Shown piece after piece: positions 1-7,426 of a stretch of 64,000 bases of DNA. Every line of letters begins with the position of its first letter. Position 1 is the first letter of the stretch. The stretch lies in NCBI RefSeq assembly GCF_008632455.1, contig NZ_CP043929.1, positions 4,092,001 through 4,156,000 of the forward strand, read 5' to 3'. The stretch is from Methylomonas rhizoryzae (GTDB lineage Bacteria; Pseudomonadota; Gammaproteobacteria; Methylococcales; Methylomonadaceae). A program made the position numbers and the translations under genes. The notes beneath the pieces were generated by a model. The model was not told the origin of the DNA, searched no databases, and saw nothing but the letters and a program-made list of their open reading frames with translations.

Positions 1-1
1 A

Positions 2-211
2 ACGGGGCAACCGAACACGAACATTCCGTTAGCATTGCCGGCTTTTGTACCCGTTCATTCACTGAACGCTGAAAAATCGGCTGAGTCGATACTCAATGCG
101 GAGTTGCCCAACGGCGTTAAACTGGCGTTGCCCTCTGGTGCGCTGACCGATCTACCATTGATTTTGAAAGTCTTAGCCGAGCTGCCATGTTCCGCTTCGA
201 ACCGGGATTAA
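2..211 (+). CDS. tnpA: IS66 accessory protein TnpA, C-terminal part only
   Basis: This is an open frame entering from the left edge and ending at TAA 209-211, about 69 residues. The C-terminal segment (PNGVKLALPSG, then a hydrophobic LIxKVLAELP helix) matches the conserved tail of IS66 OrfA/TnpA proteins, which are small DNA-binding helpers needed for transposition. Its end overlaps the tnpB start at 187 by 25 bp in another frame, the usual IS66 arrangement that couples translation. No start codon is visible because the gene begins outside the window. Confidence 0.75.
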   Translation, partial: TGQPNTNIPLALPAFVPVHSLNAEKSAESILNAELPNGVKLALPSGALTDLPLILKVLAELPCSASNRD

Positions 212-537
212 AGGTTTTCCTACACCGCGAGCCGGTCGATGGTCGCAAGGCCATTAATGGCTTGGCATTGTTGGTCGAGCAGGCATTAGGCCTGAACCCC
301 TTTGAGCCGGCCATCTATGTGTTCAGCAATCGGCGGCGGGATCGGATCAAACTGCTGCTGTGGGATCGTACCGGTTTCTGGTTGATGCTCAAACGGCTGG
401 AGACGGATCGATTTTGCTGGCCGAAAGAGGCGGCTGTCGTCACGTTGACGGTCGAGCAACTGCACTGGCTGTTAGCCGGTATTGACCTGGCGGCGATGCG
501 GCCGCATCCGGCACGAAGGTATGCAAAAGTTAGCTGA
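187..537 (+). CDS. tnpB: IS66 accessory protein TnpB
   Basis: A 116-residue protein with the hallmarks of IS66 Orf2/TnpB: an N-terminal VFLHREPVDGRKAINGL block, then YVFSNRRRDRIKLLLWDRTGFWLMLKRL split over two conserved motifs, and the C-terminal EQLHWLLAGID. TnpB is required with TnpA and TnpC for transposition of IS66-type elements; its biochemical role is not well defined. The length is normal for the family and the frame is intact. It sits between tnpA (overlap) and tnpC (31-bp gap), consistent with one transcript. Confidence 0.9.
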   Translation: MFRFEPGLKVFLHREPVDGRKAINGLALLVEQALGLNPFEPAIYVFSNRRRDRIKLLLWDRTGFWLMLKRLETDRFCWPKEAAVVTLTVEQLHWLLAGIDLAAMRPHPARRYAKVS

Positions 538-1912
538 AACAATGGCTTAAATCGAATAAAATAGCGGCATGACGACCACCATCACGCTGTCCGCTGACGA
601 ATACCAAGCGTTGCTATCCGACCAGCAAACCTTGCTGACCGAGCAACAACGGCTGACTCAACAACTGCGGTTAGTGACGATCGAGCGTGATTGTTTGAAA
701 GAACGCGTGGATGCCTTTTTGCATAAGCTGTATGCCGCCAAGTCTGAAGCGCGGGCCAACCCAACACAACGCGACCTATTCCTGAACGAAGCCGAAGCCT
801 TAGCCCCTAAAGGTGCACCGGTCGCCGAGGAAAGTACGCCCGAAACGATCGAGGTGGCCGGCCACAACCGCAAAAAACGCGGCCGCAAACCACTCGATCC
901 GCATCTGCCGCGCGAGATTGTGCGGCATGAACTGCCGGAAGCCGAACGCCTCTGCGCGCATGACGGCAGTCGGCTGGTGGAAATCGGCGCCGAAATCAGC
1001 GAGCAACTCGACATCGTGCCGCAACAGGTTCGGGTGATTCAGCATCACCGTATCAAATATGCCTGCCCCTGCTGCGACAACAGCATTCGGGTGACGCCGG
1101 CACCGGTTCGCATCATTCCCAAAGGCTTATTCACCGAAGCCGCATTGGCCTGGATCGTCACCGCCAAATACCAGGATGGTCTGCCGCTGTACCGACAAGC
1201 TGCATTACTCAGCCGTTTCGGCGGCGATCTGTCGCGCACCACGCTGGCGGCCAGCATGGTACGGGTCGGGCAGGCGGTGCAGCCCATCATCAATTTACTG
1301 CGCGACCATCTGCTGGAGGCCGATCTGATCCTGGGCGACGAAACCGCCGTGCAGGTGCTTAAGGAATCCGGGCGCGCCGCGCAAACGAAAAGTTATTTGT
1401 GGGCACAGATGACCGGCTCCGGGCCGCCGATCCGACTGTTCAGCTACACGCCGGGGCGCGGCGGCACGCATGCGCAGCCGCTGTATGACGGCATCAAACC
1501 CGGTACGGTCCTGATGAGCGACGGCTATGAAGTGTATAACACCATTGCGGCGGTGCGCGGTGTCATTCACCTCGGCTGTTGGGCGCATGCGCGCCGTTAC
1601 TTTGTCGAAGCCGAAACCGCCATACCCAAAGCCGTGCGCGGCCCGGAACAACTGGCGACGCAGTTTATTGCCGCCATAGGCCAACTCTACGCCATTGAAG
1701 CCAAAGCGAAAGACCTGAGCGTCGAACAACGTGGACAGCAGCGGCAACAGTTGAGCAAACCAGTGTTAGCCAAGATCGAAGGCTTGCTGGTAGAGCATCT
1801 GCATGCGGTCACCCCCGGCAGTTTGCTGGGTAAGGCCTTGCATTACCTGTCGTCGCAATGGCCGAAGCTGATCCGCTTTGTCGAGAACGGTGCTTGGCCT
1901 ATTGGTAGAGTC

Positions 1913-2052
1913 GAGATGTGGCGCGATGGCCTAAGGTTAGGCCTAACTGTTGCTGCCTCTTTCGTTTGGCAGTGCCTCATTAGCCTAACCATCGCTCCGT
2001 TTCCACATCTCGCTCGTCAAACCGGACGTGCAGATTTCCCGCATCCGGCTTT
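1913..2052 (-). ncRNA. Group II intron domains V and VI
   Basis: Domain V is at 2052-2019 on the minus strand, 34 nt long, with the two paired arms AGCCGGATGCGG and CTGCACGTCCGGTT, matching the catalytic hairpin of group II introns and retaining the AGC near its 5' end. Domain VI follows at about 2011-1913. Its base stem is gagatgtgg pairing with ccacatctc, continued by gcgatgg with ccatcgc, and it carries an extra apical hairpin (ctgcc/ggcag). At about 99 nt this domain VI is much longer than the roughly 40 nt usual for the family. Confidence 0.8.
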
Positions 2053-2062
2053 CTTTCGAACC

Positions 2063-3424
2063 TCAAGCCTTCGCGTTCAGCAGGTCGGCGCGCGTACGTG
2101 GCAGGCGGTAGAGCCCCAGAGTTTCATACAGGTACTCGTCAGGGTATTGGCGATACCCCGTTCCGCGCTGACCACGTCTGCGCATTAACCAGATTCGCAG
2201 CCGTCGCTCCGCGTAATCCTGGATGCATCGGTAGATTGGGCAGACCGGTCCCTGATTGAAATAACCCGCCCAACCTCGAATCATCGGATTGAGTTCGTCA
2301 ATCCGGCTTTGCACCGGTTTGGCGTTCCAGCGCGATGACGTGGCGTCATGGATACCTTGTTTTAATCGCTTGATCGCTTTCTTCGACGGACGTGTTCCCC
2401 AGTAAGGGCGTCCATCCTTGCCGTAGAATCGGCCCAGGGTGTAACCAAGAAAATCAAACTGCTCCTCTGGCAGCATAGCCAGACGGGTTTTCTTCTCGTT
2501 GACCGTCAGCCCCAGTCGGTTCATCAGCCACCGCATGGCCTCCATGGCTGCCTGACCCCGTCCTTTCGGACAGAGAATCACCAGATCATCGGCATAGTTC
2601 ACCACTTCGGCCTGAAGCCGGTCGGCAAATCCAAATTTCTGCCAGGCTAAAAGAAAGCGCCGGAAGTAAAGATTACTGAGCAAGGGCGAGATAATACCGC
2701 CTTGCGGGGTGCCTCGACCCGTGTCCTTCGCTTCCGTGGTTCGGCGCTCACCGTGTTCGCAATGCTCCACCACCGCTACGTTTAGCCATTGTTTGATCGT
2801 AGCCAGCACCGTGCCGTCCGCGATCCGGCGGCTAACGCAGCGCATCAGATCACCATGGGGAATCGTGTTCAAGTAGTTAGACAAATCGGCGTCCACGACT
2901 TCCCGTTTGCCCCTTTGGGAGATACCGAAATGGATCATTCTGACCGCCATCTTGGCATCGACTCCAGGTCGGAATCCGTATTGTCGGGGAAGCAGGTCGG
3001 CTTCAAAAATCGGACCGATCACCAACAACACCGCCATCTGGACCACGCGGTCACGGATAGCCGGAATGCCCAGAGGACGCTGTCCGCCTTGGGCCTTGGG
3101 TATCCACACGCGCAACAGGGGCTGCGGCCGGTATTCGCCGACCACTAACTCCTGCCGCACTCTTTCCAGCCAGCCGTCTAGCCCTTGGTTTTCGATCGGC
3201 TCGAAGCGGATGCCATCATAGCCAGGAGCGCCACGATTGGCGCGGCAGCGCCGGTAGGCAACTTGCAACACATCGATACGACAGACTTTATCCCATAGGC
3301 TGTAGAAACGGTAGTCTGGTTCTGCTTTGGCTTTCGCCTGCAATGAAGTCTGTAATATCTGAACCGTACTTGTCGAGGTTGGTAGACTCACGTCAATCCC
3401 CTTAGCTCTTATCACTTTCCTCAT
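2063..3424 (-). CDS. ltrA: Group II intron reverse transcriptase/maturase
   Basis: The protein has 453 residues from ATG 3424 (GTG at 3427 is an alternative start). RT motifs are all visible: RPLGIPAIRDRVVQ, the catalytic Asp in VVDADLSNYLN, TPQGGIISPLLSN, and the YADD box, followed by the FDFLGY and thumb/maturase X region. There is no C-terminal HNH endonuclease domain, as in endonuclease-lacking intron classes. The protein helps fold and splice its host intron and copies it into new DNA sites. It is encoded on the intron's own strand and ends just before domain V, the usual layout. No frameshift or stop is seen, so it should be functional if transcribed. Confidence 0.93.
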   Translation of the reverse strand: MRKVIRAKGIDVSLPTSTSTVQILQTSLQAKAKAEPDYRFYSLWDKVCRIDVLQVAYRRCRANRGAPGYDGIRFEPIENQGLDGWLERVRQELVVGEYRPQPLLRVWIPKAQGGQRPLGIPAIRDRVVQMAVLLVIGPIFEADLLPRQYGFRPGVDAKMAVRMIHFGISQRGKREVVDADLSNYLNTIPHGDLMRCVSRRIADGTVLATIKQWLNVAVVEHCEHGERRTTEAKDTGRGTPQGGIISPLLSNLYFRRFLLAWQKFGFADRLQAEVVNYADDLVILCPKGRGQAAMEAMRWLMNRLGLTVNEKKTRLAMLPEEQFDFLGYTLGRFYGKDGRPYWGTRPSKKAIKRLKQGIHDATSSRWNAKPVQSRIDELNPMIRGWAGYFNQGPVCPIYRCIQDYAERRLRIWLMRRRGQRGTGYRQYPDEYLYETLGLYRLPRTRADLLNAKA

Positions 3425-4198
3425 CACGTTTCGAAACAGGGCGCCTTCGCTCTACCGGCGTTACCCGGCTTCACCACTACTACGCGCCCCTCCGCCATCC
3501 CTGCAGGCCGGCTCCATCCCTCACGGGATCGCCGTTGCCCGGTGCCATCAGGGCACCCACAGGGACTTCCCTTGTTGCCCACCTGATCTCTCCCATGCGT
3601 GCTATCACCACTACCCCGGTGGGACTCTTACGACTCTGTCGCTCGATTCCGTAAAAGCATCGGCCTTCCCCGTTATTATGGCGGGTCGGCTCCCACGACG
3701 ACATTTCGAGGCCTGCTCAGTGTTCACTCACGTTATGGCCCGCATGGCCCGCTGATCTCCCAGGGAGACCTTTTCTTGGAGTGCTTCAGCCCGTTTGTTA
3801 CCTCCCGAGCCGCCCCAAGTGCTTCCGGCTGGAGCGAGAGTTAGCCGGGTCGGATTTACACCGACGAATCAGATGCGCCTTAGCAAGGCACACATAATAA
3901 CCTCTGCGAAAATGCCATACGTCCCTTTGTCGTCGGTCGCCGCAACTGGTTGTTTTGCGACACGGTGGCCGGCGCCCGTGCCAGCGCCAATCTCTACTCG
4001 CTGATCGAAACGTGCAAGGCCAATGGCATCGACCCTTACACCTATCTGGTTGATTTGTTCCGGAAGTTACCCTCAGCAAAGACCGCCGAGGATTTCGAAG
4101 CACTGCTGCCTTGGCATATTGCCAATCAAACGGCCTAAACCATAACGGCTAAACCATTGGCCGTTTCTGCGCAACTACGTCGTTCAACAATCGCTTAC

Positions 4199-4223
4199 CG
4201 TCGGCTGGAGCGCCGTGTTATGT
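4199..4223 (-). other. Half attC site cut by the IS66 insertion
   Basis: On the minus strand, directly after the stop of the small cassette gene, the sequence reads ACATAAC followed by a GGCGCTCCAGCCGAC arm, then stops abruptly at the IS66 right end. This matches the first half (R''-L'') of the other attC sites in the window, for example the arm GGCGCTCAAGCCGACC at 39642. The second half would lie beyond the left end of IS66, outside the window. Confidence 0.65.
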
Positions 4224-4499
4224 TGCCGAACGGATAGATTCATATCTAATGGCATGATTGTGATTCATTAATTTTGCTGCATTTATGAGATGAGTCCAAA
4301 ACTCCTTGCCGGGGCTCGGATTATCTTCAATCACCCCATCAAGTTCCTCCATTGCAAGGAGCAGTTCATTGGCTTCAATATAGGACAAGAAATCATTTTC
4401 TCTGTATCCATTATCGGATTCGATGACATTCTCAGGGAGCAACTGATATGCAGCCATCAATTCTTGCTCAATGCTTTTCCATTTTTCCTGCAAACCCAT
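4218..4499 (-). CDS. Small hypothetical protein, integron cassette gene
   Basis: A 93-residue acidic protein (starts MGLQEKWKSIEQELM, ends IRYESIRSAT) with no signal peptide or membrane segment. I do not recognise its family. The ATG at 4499 is preceded by AAGGTGAG at good ribosome-binding distance, and the gene lies between a complete attC (4513-4599) upstream and a truncated attC at its stop codon, so it is the sole gene of a mobile cassette. The sequence is visibly AT-richer than the flanking chromosome, which fits foreign origin. Small acidic proteins in cassettes are often antitoxin- or immunity-like, but nothing here proves that. Confidence 0.75.
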   Translation of the reverse strand: MGLQEKWKSIEQELMAAYQLLPENVIESDNGYRENDFLSYIEANELLLAMEELDGVIEDNPSPGKEFWTHLINAAKLMNHNHAIRYESIRSAT

Positions 4500-4512
4500 T
4501 GCTCACCTTGCA

Positions 4513-4599
4513 ACATAACGATAAGGGTAACTTGCCGGCGAAAGCGTAGCGACTATAGGAGCGTAGCTTTTGCCGGTCAAGTTGACCCGTTGGTTAAGC
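4513..4599 (-). other. Integron attC site (87 bp)
   Basis: Read on the minus strand it starts with GCTTAAC (4599-4593), an RYYYAAC core whose TAA is the stop codon of the upstream cassette gene, and ends with GTTATGT (4519-4513). Between them, CAACTTGACCGGC pairs with GCCGGCAAGTTAC across a variable centre, giving the folded imperfect hairpin with offset bases that integron integrases recognise. Confidence 0.75.
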
Positions 4600-4839
4600 A
4601 TTGAACCTTGCCAAAATAGACTTACATTCAGATATAGAAACTTCTTTTGCCCACTTTATAGACCGCTGTATTTCAGGCTCAAGACGAGAAAGAGCTTCTC
4701 GCGACCAAAACTGCCTCGGCGCACCAATCGGCAAATGGTCAATTTCCGATGAAACCAGAGTGAATGCCAGAAAGTCTTTGTCGTCTTCTGGCAAACCAAC
4801 TTCAAATCTCAGTGACGACAACTCAATGGCGCCTTCTAG

Positions 4840-6217
4840 CAGGGTGTTGAAATTTGCCTATATGCCTTCGGCTTCAAAACCATTTTTTGGTTTTGTTGGG
4901 CTTCTGGAAGCCCGATCACACCTCAAAAACCGGTTTTAGCCGGTTATATTCGCCCCGAAGGGCGTTAAATTCCGCCTTTTGGCGGATTTCAGGCGCACCA
5001 CCGCCTAGGCGGTACTGTATCGCCAGCCGAAAATGGTACCCATGCGCGTCAGGTTATAGGCGGCAAAGGTAAAAATCGTTTGCGCGGCGACCTTCTTTAA
5101 CCCCCGGAACTTGGTTTGGCGTAGCGGGCCGACTGTCTTGGCCCAACCGAAGACTTCTTCGATCCGCTTGCGGATTTTGAGACTTTTACGGTAACCGTCG
5201 TGCCGGGTTGTGCGACCGTCAATGGCGGAGCCTTTGTCTTTGCTGGCGACATGCGGCGTGACTTTGCGCTGGCGTAACTTGGCGACAAAATCCTGCGTAT
5301 CGTAATTTTTGTCGGCGGCCAAGGTCGCGCCCGGTTTGTGGATCGTGCGTTTGACCATGGCATGGGCCGCCTCGCGTTCTGCGGTGCCGGTGGCCTGGGT
5401 GACTTCGACGTCGACGACCAAGCCATTACGGTTCTCCATCAAGGCATGACCGAGGAAAGCCAGCTGCGATTTGTCGCCCTCGCTCTTTTTGTACAACCGG
5501 GCATCGGGATCGGTGGTCGAGGCGTGGGTTTCGTTACTGCGTTTCTCGCCCTTGAAGTTGACCGTGGGATTGCGGCCGCCATCTTCCGGCGGCGGGGTCG
5601 AGCCGTCTTTCTTGACGAAACTCTTGTGCGAGGCCCAGGCTTGAATCAGTGTGCCGTCCACCGAGAAATGCTCGTCAGAGATCAGCTGTTTCCACTCGGC
5701 CAAGGCCAGTACCCGTTCGAAAAACAAACGACTGATCCGTTCGTTGAGCAAACGGTCGCGGTTGGCGCTGAAGGTCGAGTGATCCCACACCTCGTCATCT
5801 ATCGTCAAGCCGACAAATCAGCGGTACAAGAGGTTGAAGTCGATATGCTCCACCAGTTGCCGTTCCGAACGGATGGAAAATAGCACTTGCAACAAACTGG
5901 CGCGCAACAAGCGTTCCGGCGGAATGGAATCTCGACCGCGACGAGCGTAGAGCGCGTCGAACTCGTCGTTTAGCGTGGCGAGCAACAAGTCGACCACTTG
6001 ACGCAGCTTGCGTAGCGGATGCTTTTTGGGAATCCGGCTTTCCAGGGTTCGGTAACTGAACAGGTCTTCTTGAGTAATGTCGGCGCCGCGCATGGGGACA
6101 GTGCAATATATTGGAGATAGAACTATTTTATCATTTAGAACAATACTTTATGATTTACCAACACATCTGACTCAACCAGCCAATGCGGGTTACAGGGGAG
6201 ATAAAATCAACAGCCTG
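4840..6217 (-). mobile_element. IS5-type insertion sequence with CTAG target duplication
   Basis: The 1,378-bp element is bounded by imperfect inverted repeats (CAGGGTGTTGAAATTT at 4840 and, inverted, CAGGCTGTTGATTTT at 6217) and flanked by CTAG at 4836-4839 and 6218-6221. The 4-bp YTAR-type duplication fits the IS5 group. It encodes one transposase on the minus strand, which carries a premature stop. Excision in silico restores the cassette gene frame, confirming the ends. Confidence 0.9.
5005..6093 (-). pseudogene. IS5-family transposase with in-frame TGA
   Basis: Translation from ATG 6093 gives MRGADITQEDLFSYRTLE... and runs to a TGA at 5820-5818, then continues in the same frame (FVGLTIDDEVWDHS...) to the end at 5005. 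Relatives have Trp at the stop position (RWFVGL), so a single TGG to TGA change explains it. DDE-type features remain in the second part: SVDGTLIQAW, the GADK-like LAADKNYD block, and RKRIEEVFGWAKTVGP with the last acidic residue. Full length would be about 362 residues, normal for this group. The element probably needs a helper transposase to move. Confidence 0.88.
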
Positions 6218-6316
6218 CTAGATAAGGTATAGATCCCTCAAGCATTCCGCTTGCCACCTCAACTGCACGTTTTCGATTTTTCTCTATGTATTCTTGGTGG
6301 CTCAATTTCATAGGAT

Positions 6317-6385
6317 GCTTAACGCAAAGCTAAGCCGACCGCTGGAGCGTAGCGGAAGCGGGTCGGCTTGAGCGTTTTGTTATGG
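6317..6385 (-). other. Integron attC site (69 bp)
   Basis: On the minus strand, directly after the stop of the 2TM-effector gene, the site runs from CCATAAC (6385-6379) to GTTAAGC (6323-6317). The inner arms CGCTCAAGCCGACC and GGTCGGCTTAGC are complementary with an offset, and the centre reads CGCTTCCGCTACGCTCCAGC. Arms and centre are almost identical to the attC at 39633-39701, so both belong to one attC family. Confidence 0.88.
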
Positions 6386-6391
6386 ATTATC

Positions 6392-6964
6392 TTACTTTTT
6401 ACTTAGCACAATTTTCCCGCCACGAAATTGACTGCTGTAATATGAACCATCGAGTTTCATTTCACTACCGCTTCTGATAACTCTAAATTCATTCACACCC
6501 TCCGCGTGTGGGTTGTATCCTTCCTGTAGTGCATAATTCCTAGGGCGCAGATTGTAAATCCATTTCGCGATAGGACGGTTTTTGTTTGACACACTTATAC
6601 TTGCAACCTGCAAAGATCCTGTAGTTGTGTCCGTATCCATGCTAACTTGCATAGTTCTCCACGTTTGAGTTACATGCATTGATACCGGGAAGCCCTGTCC
6701 ATTATTTTTTTCTAATGTCCCTTCCCAAACACCATTTAGGTTAGGGATGTTGCTAAGTCCGACTGCGCTAACGTACTTCCAGAAAAATTTGTCATAAAGC
6801 CCAATCAAAGCTAAAAAAACTACCATTGCTGAAGGGGCGGCAAATTCCTGCAACGTAGTGCCCTCAAGTAAGACGTGCGTTAGCGAAACGATTCCCACGC
6901 TCGTTAGGGCTAGAGCAACATATATAATCTCTCTTTCGTTAGTATCAATTGAATATTGGATCAT
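6392..6964 (-). CDS. Cap15-like 2TM/beta-strand effector protein in an integron cassette
   Basis: A 190-residue protein. Two hydrophobic helices lie at about residues 13-33 and 43-62, followed by a beta-rich cytoplasmic half opening with PNLNGVWEGTL, then an HVTQTW motif, and a C-terminal GSYYSSQFRGGKIVL. This layout, and the WxG and TW motifs, resemble the SMODS-associating 2TM beta-strand-rich effector (Cap15) of CBASS anti-phage systems, where a beta-barrel binds a cyclic nucleotide and the helices disrupt the inner membrane. No CD-NTase gene is nearby, so if the assignment is right this is an orphan effector or uses a signal made elsewhere. It is the first gene after an attI-like leader and is followed 6 bp later by an attC site. 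Confidence 0.65.
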   Translation of the reverse strand: MIQYSIDTNEREIIYVALALTSVGIVSLTHVLLEGTTLQEFAAPSAMVVFLALIGLYDKFFWKYVSAVGLSNIPNLNGVWEGTLEKNNGQGFPVSMHVTQTWRTMQVSMDTDTTTGSLQVASISVSNKNRPIAKWIYNLRPRNYALQEGYNPHAEGVNEFRVIRSGSEMKLDGSYYSSQFRGGKIVLSKK

Positions 6965-6981
6965 GGCTCATTGTCTTGTCC

Positions 6982-7079
6982 GCATAACTAGTGATTAGAT
7001 AGTTTCCGTATATCTACTACAAAAGCGGTGTTGTACCAATAACTTTATGACTGCCAGGGGTTTTTCCCAACTGTATATC
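6982..7079 (-). other. attI-like leader before the leftward cassette array
   Basis: On the minus strand this runs from GATATACAG (7079-7071) through GATATACGG (7014-7006) to the core-like GTTATGC (6988-6982), just ahead of the first cassette gene. A homologous leader with the same element order and spacing (53 versus 52 bp between repeats) precedes the other cassette group at 39183-39278. Two direct repeats upstream of one simple core is how attI sites are built. No integrase gene is adjacent, so the assignment is inference. Confidence 0.55.
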
Positions 7080-7426
7080 ATTCGGACTATGCCAAAAGCA
7101 GCGTTAGAGGTTGCCATGTTAGCGGTTCCTGTATCGCTTAGCCGGGCATTTGAGGTGCATAGGTCGCGAACGATGGGCTTCACGTTGTTCATCCTCCGGT
7201 TCTAATTTATTGCCTTTCCGTATATCCCGAAAGCTAGGTAGTTATTATGGGCACCGCTCAATTCGTTGTTTGCACTATGGTTGTTGTTCTGCGCCGAGTG
7301 TCCCGGTTTGGCGATATCCGAGTTGACGGGAATGCTAGCTAAGCTAGGACAATCGAGTACAGCCAATATCCCAAACACCCGCACCGCCACCGGTTGGCAG
7401 CAGTGCGGGTACTGGAGGAACGTCAC
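7080..7426. other. Intergenic region between giant gene and attI-like leader
   Basis: No convincing gene. About 20 bp past the stop of the giant gene lies an 8-bp inverted repeat (ACCCGCAC at 7377-7384, GTGCGGGT at 7403-7410) with an 18-base loop and no T-run, so it is at best a weak or Rho-assisted terminator. A third copy of the GATATACGG element is at 7226-7218 on the minus strand. Short open frames here lack ribosome sites and similarity. Confidence 0.5.

Larger units (their letters stand above)
1905..3893 (-). mobile_element. Complete group II intron with maturase gene, antisense inside IS66 tnpC
   Basis: On the minus strand the element starts with GTGTG at 3893-3889, the group II 5' consensus, and ends with AC at 1905, matching the 3' AY rule. 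Between these ends are about 466 nt of structured domain I-IV RNA, a reverse transcriptase gene (2063-3424), a 34-nt domain V directly after the gene, and a long domain VI. Exact boundaries are fixed by the tnpC reading frame: joining 1904 to 3894 recreates the expected transposase codons. The minus-strand flanking exons read ...GGTTATTAT before and CAATAGGCC after the intron. The 1,989-bp length is typical of an intact bacterial intron. It may still be mobile. Confidence 0.9.
569..4138 (+). pseudogene. tnpC: IS66 transposase TnpC, split by an antisense group II intron
   Basis: The N-terminal part runs 569-1904 and the C-terminal part 3894-4138. Joining them restores a continuous frame of 527 codons with no lost or gained base, giving 526 residues. 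The first part has the leucine-rich N-terminal helix, the zinc-finger-like CPCC segment and the first two DDE aspartates (LGDETAVQ and MSDGYEVY). The second part has the last catalytic block, DNNLCENAIRPF, and the C-terminal HTH-like tail ending HIANQTA. The intron falls within the Asp codon of DNN, a few codons before the presumed catalytic Glu. Because the intron is on the opposite strand it cannot be spliced from tnpC mRNA; the reading frame instead runs into intron sequence and stops near 2188. The transposase is therefore expected to be inactive. Confidence 0.9.
1..4198 (+). mobile_element. IS66-family insertion sequence, left end outside window, carrying a group II intron
   Basis: The tnpA-tnpB-tnpC gene order and protein sequences are those of an IS66 element. 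The left end lies before position 1. The right end is placed at 4198, because the sequence there ends in cgcttac, the complement of the GTAAGCG start usual for this family. Immediately outside the right end the sequence is a half attC site, so the element jumped into an integron cassette array. IS66 elements usually make an 8-bp target duplication; the right copy would be 4199-4206, and the left copy cannot be seen. The tnpC gene is interrupted by a group II intron (1905-3893), so this copy is probably not autonomous. Confidence 0.85.
4594..6311 (-). pseudogene. DUF2489-like cassette gene split by an IS5-type element
   Basis: The 5' part runs from ATG 6311 to 6218 (MKLSHQEYIEKNRKRAVEVA...) and the 3' part from 4835 to 4594 (...EVGLPEDDKDFLAFTLV... 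to ILARFNA). Removing the insertion element and one CTAG copy joins them into exactly 112 codons, giving a 111-residue protein with no frame change; the junction reads IPYLEGAIELSS. From memory this resembles DUF2489 proteins, a family of unknown function often found in cassettes; that name is a moderate-confidence recall. The ATG follows the attC core GTTAAGC by only a few bases, and the stop lies inside the next attC core, as expected for a cassette gene. The insertion inactivates it. Confidence 0.8.

Noticed and set aside
1905..2188. C-terminal end of the tnpC open frame as written without a break
   Set aside because: This stretch is intron sequence read in the wrong orientation; the true transposase continues at 3894.
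6995..7192. 65-aa minus-strand open frame upstream of the attI-like leader
   Set aside because: Its GGAGG abuts the ATG without spacing, and the frame overlaps the attI-like repeats; no similarity.
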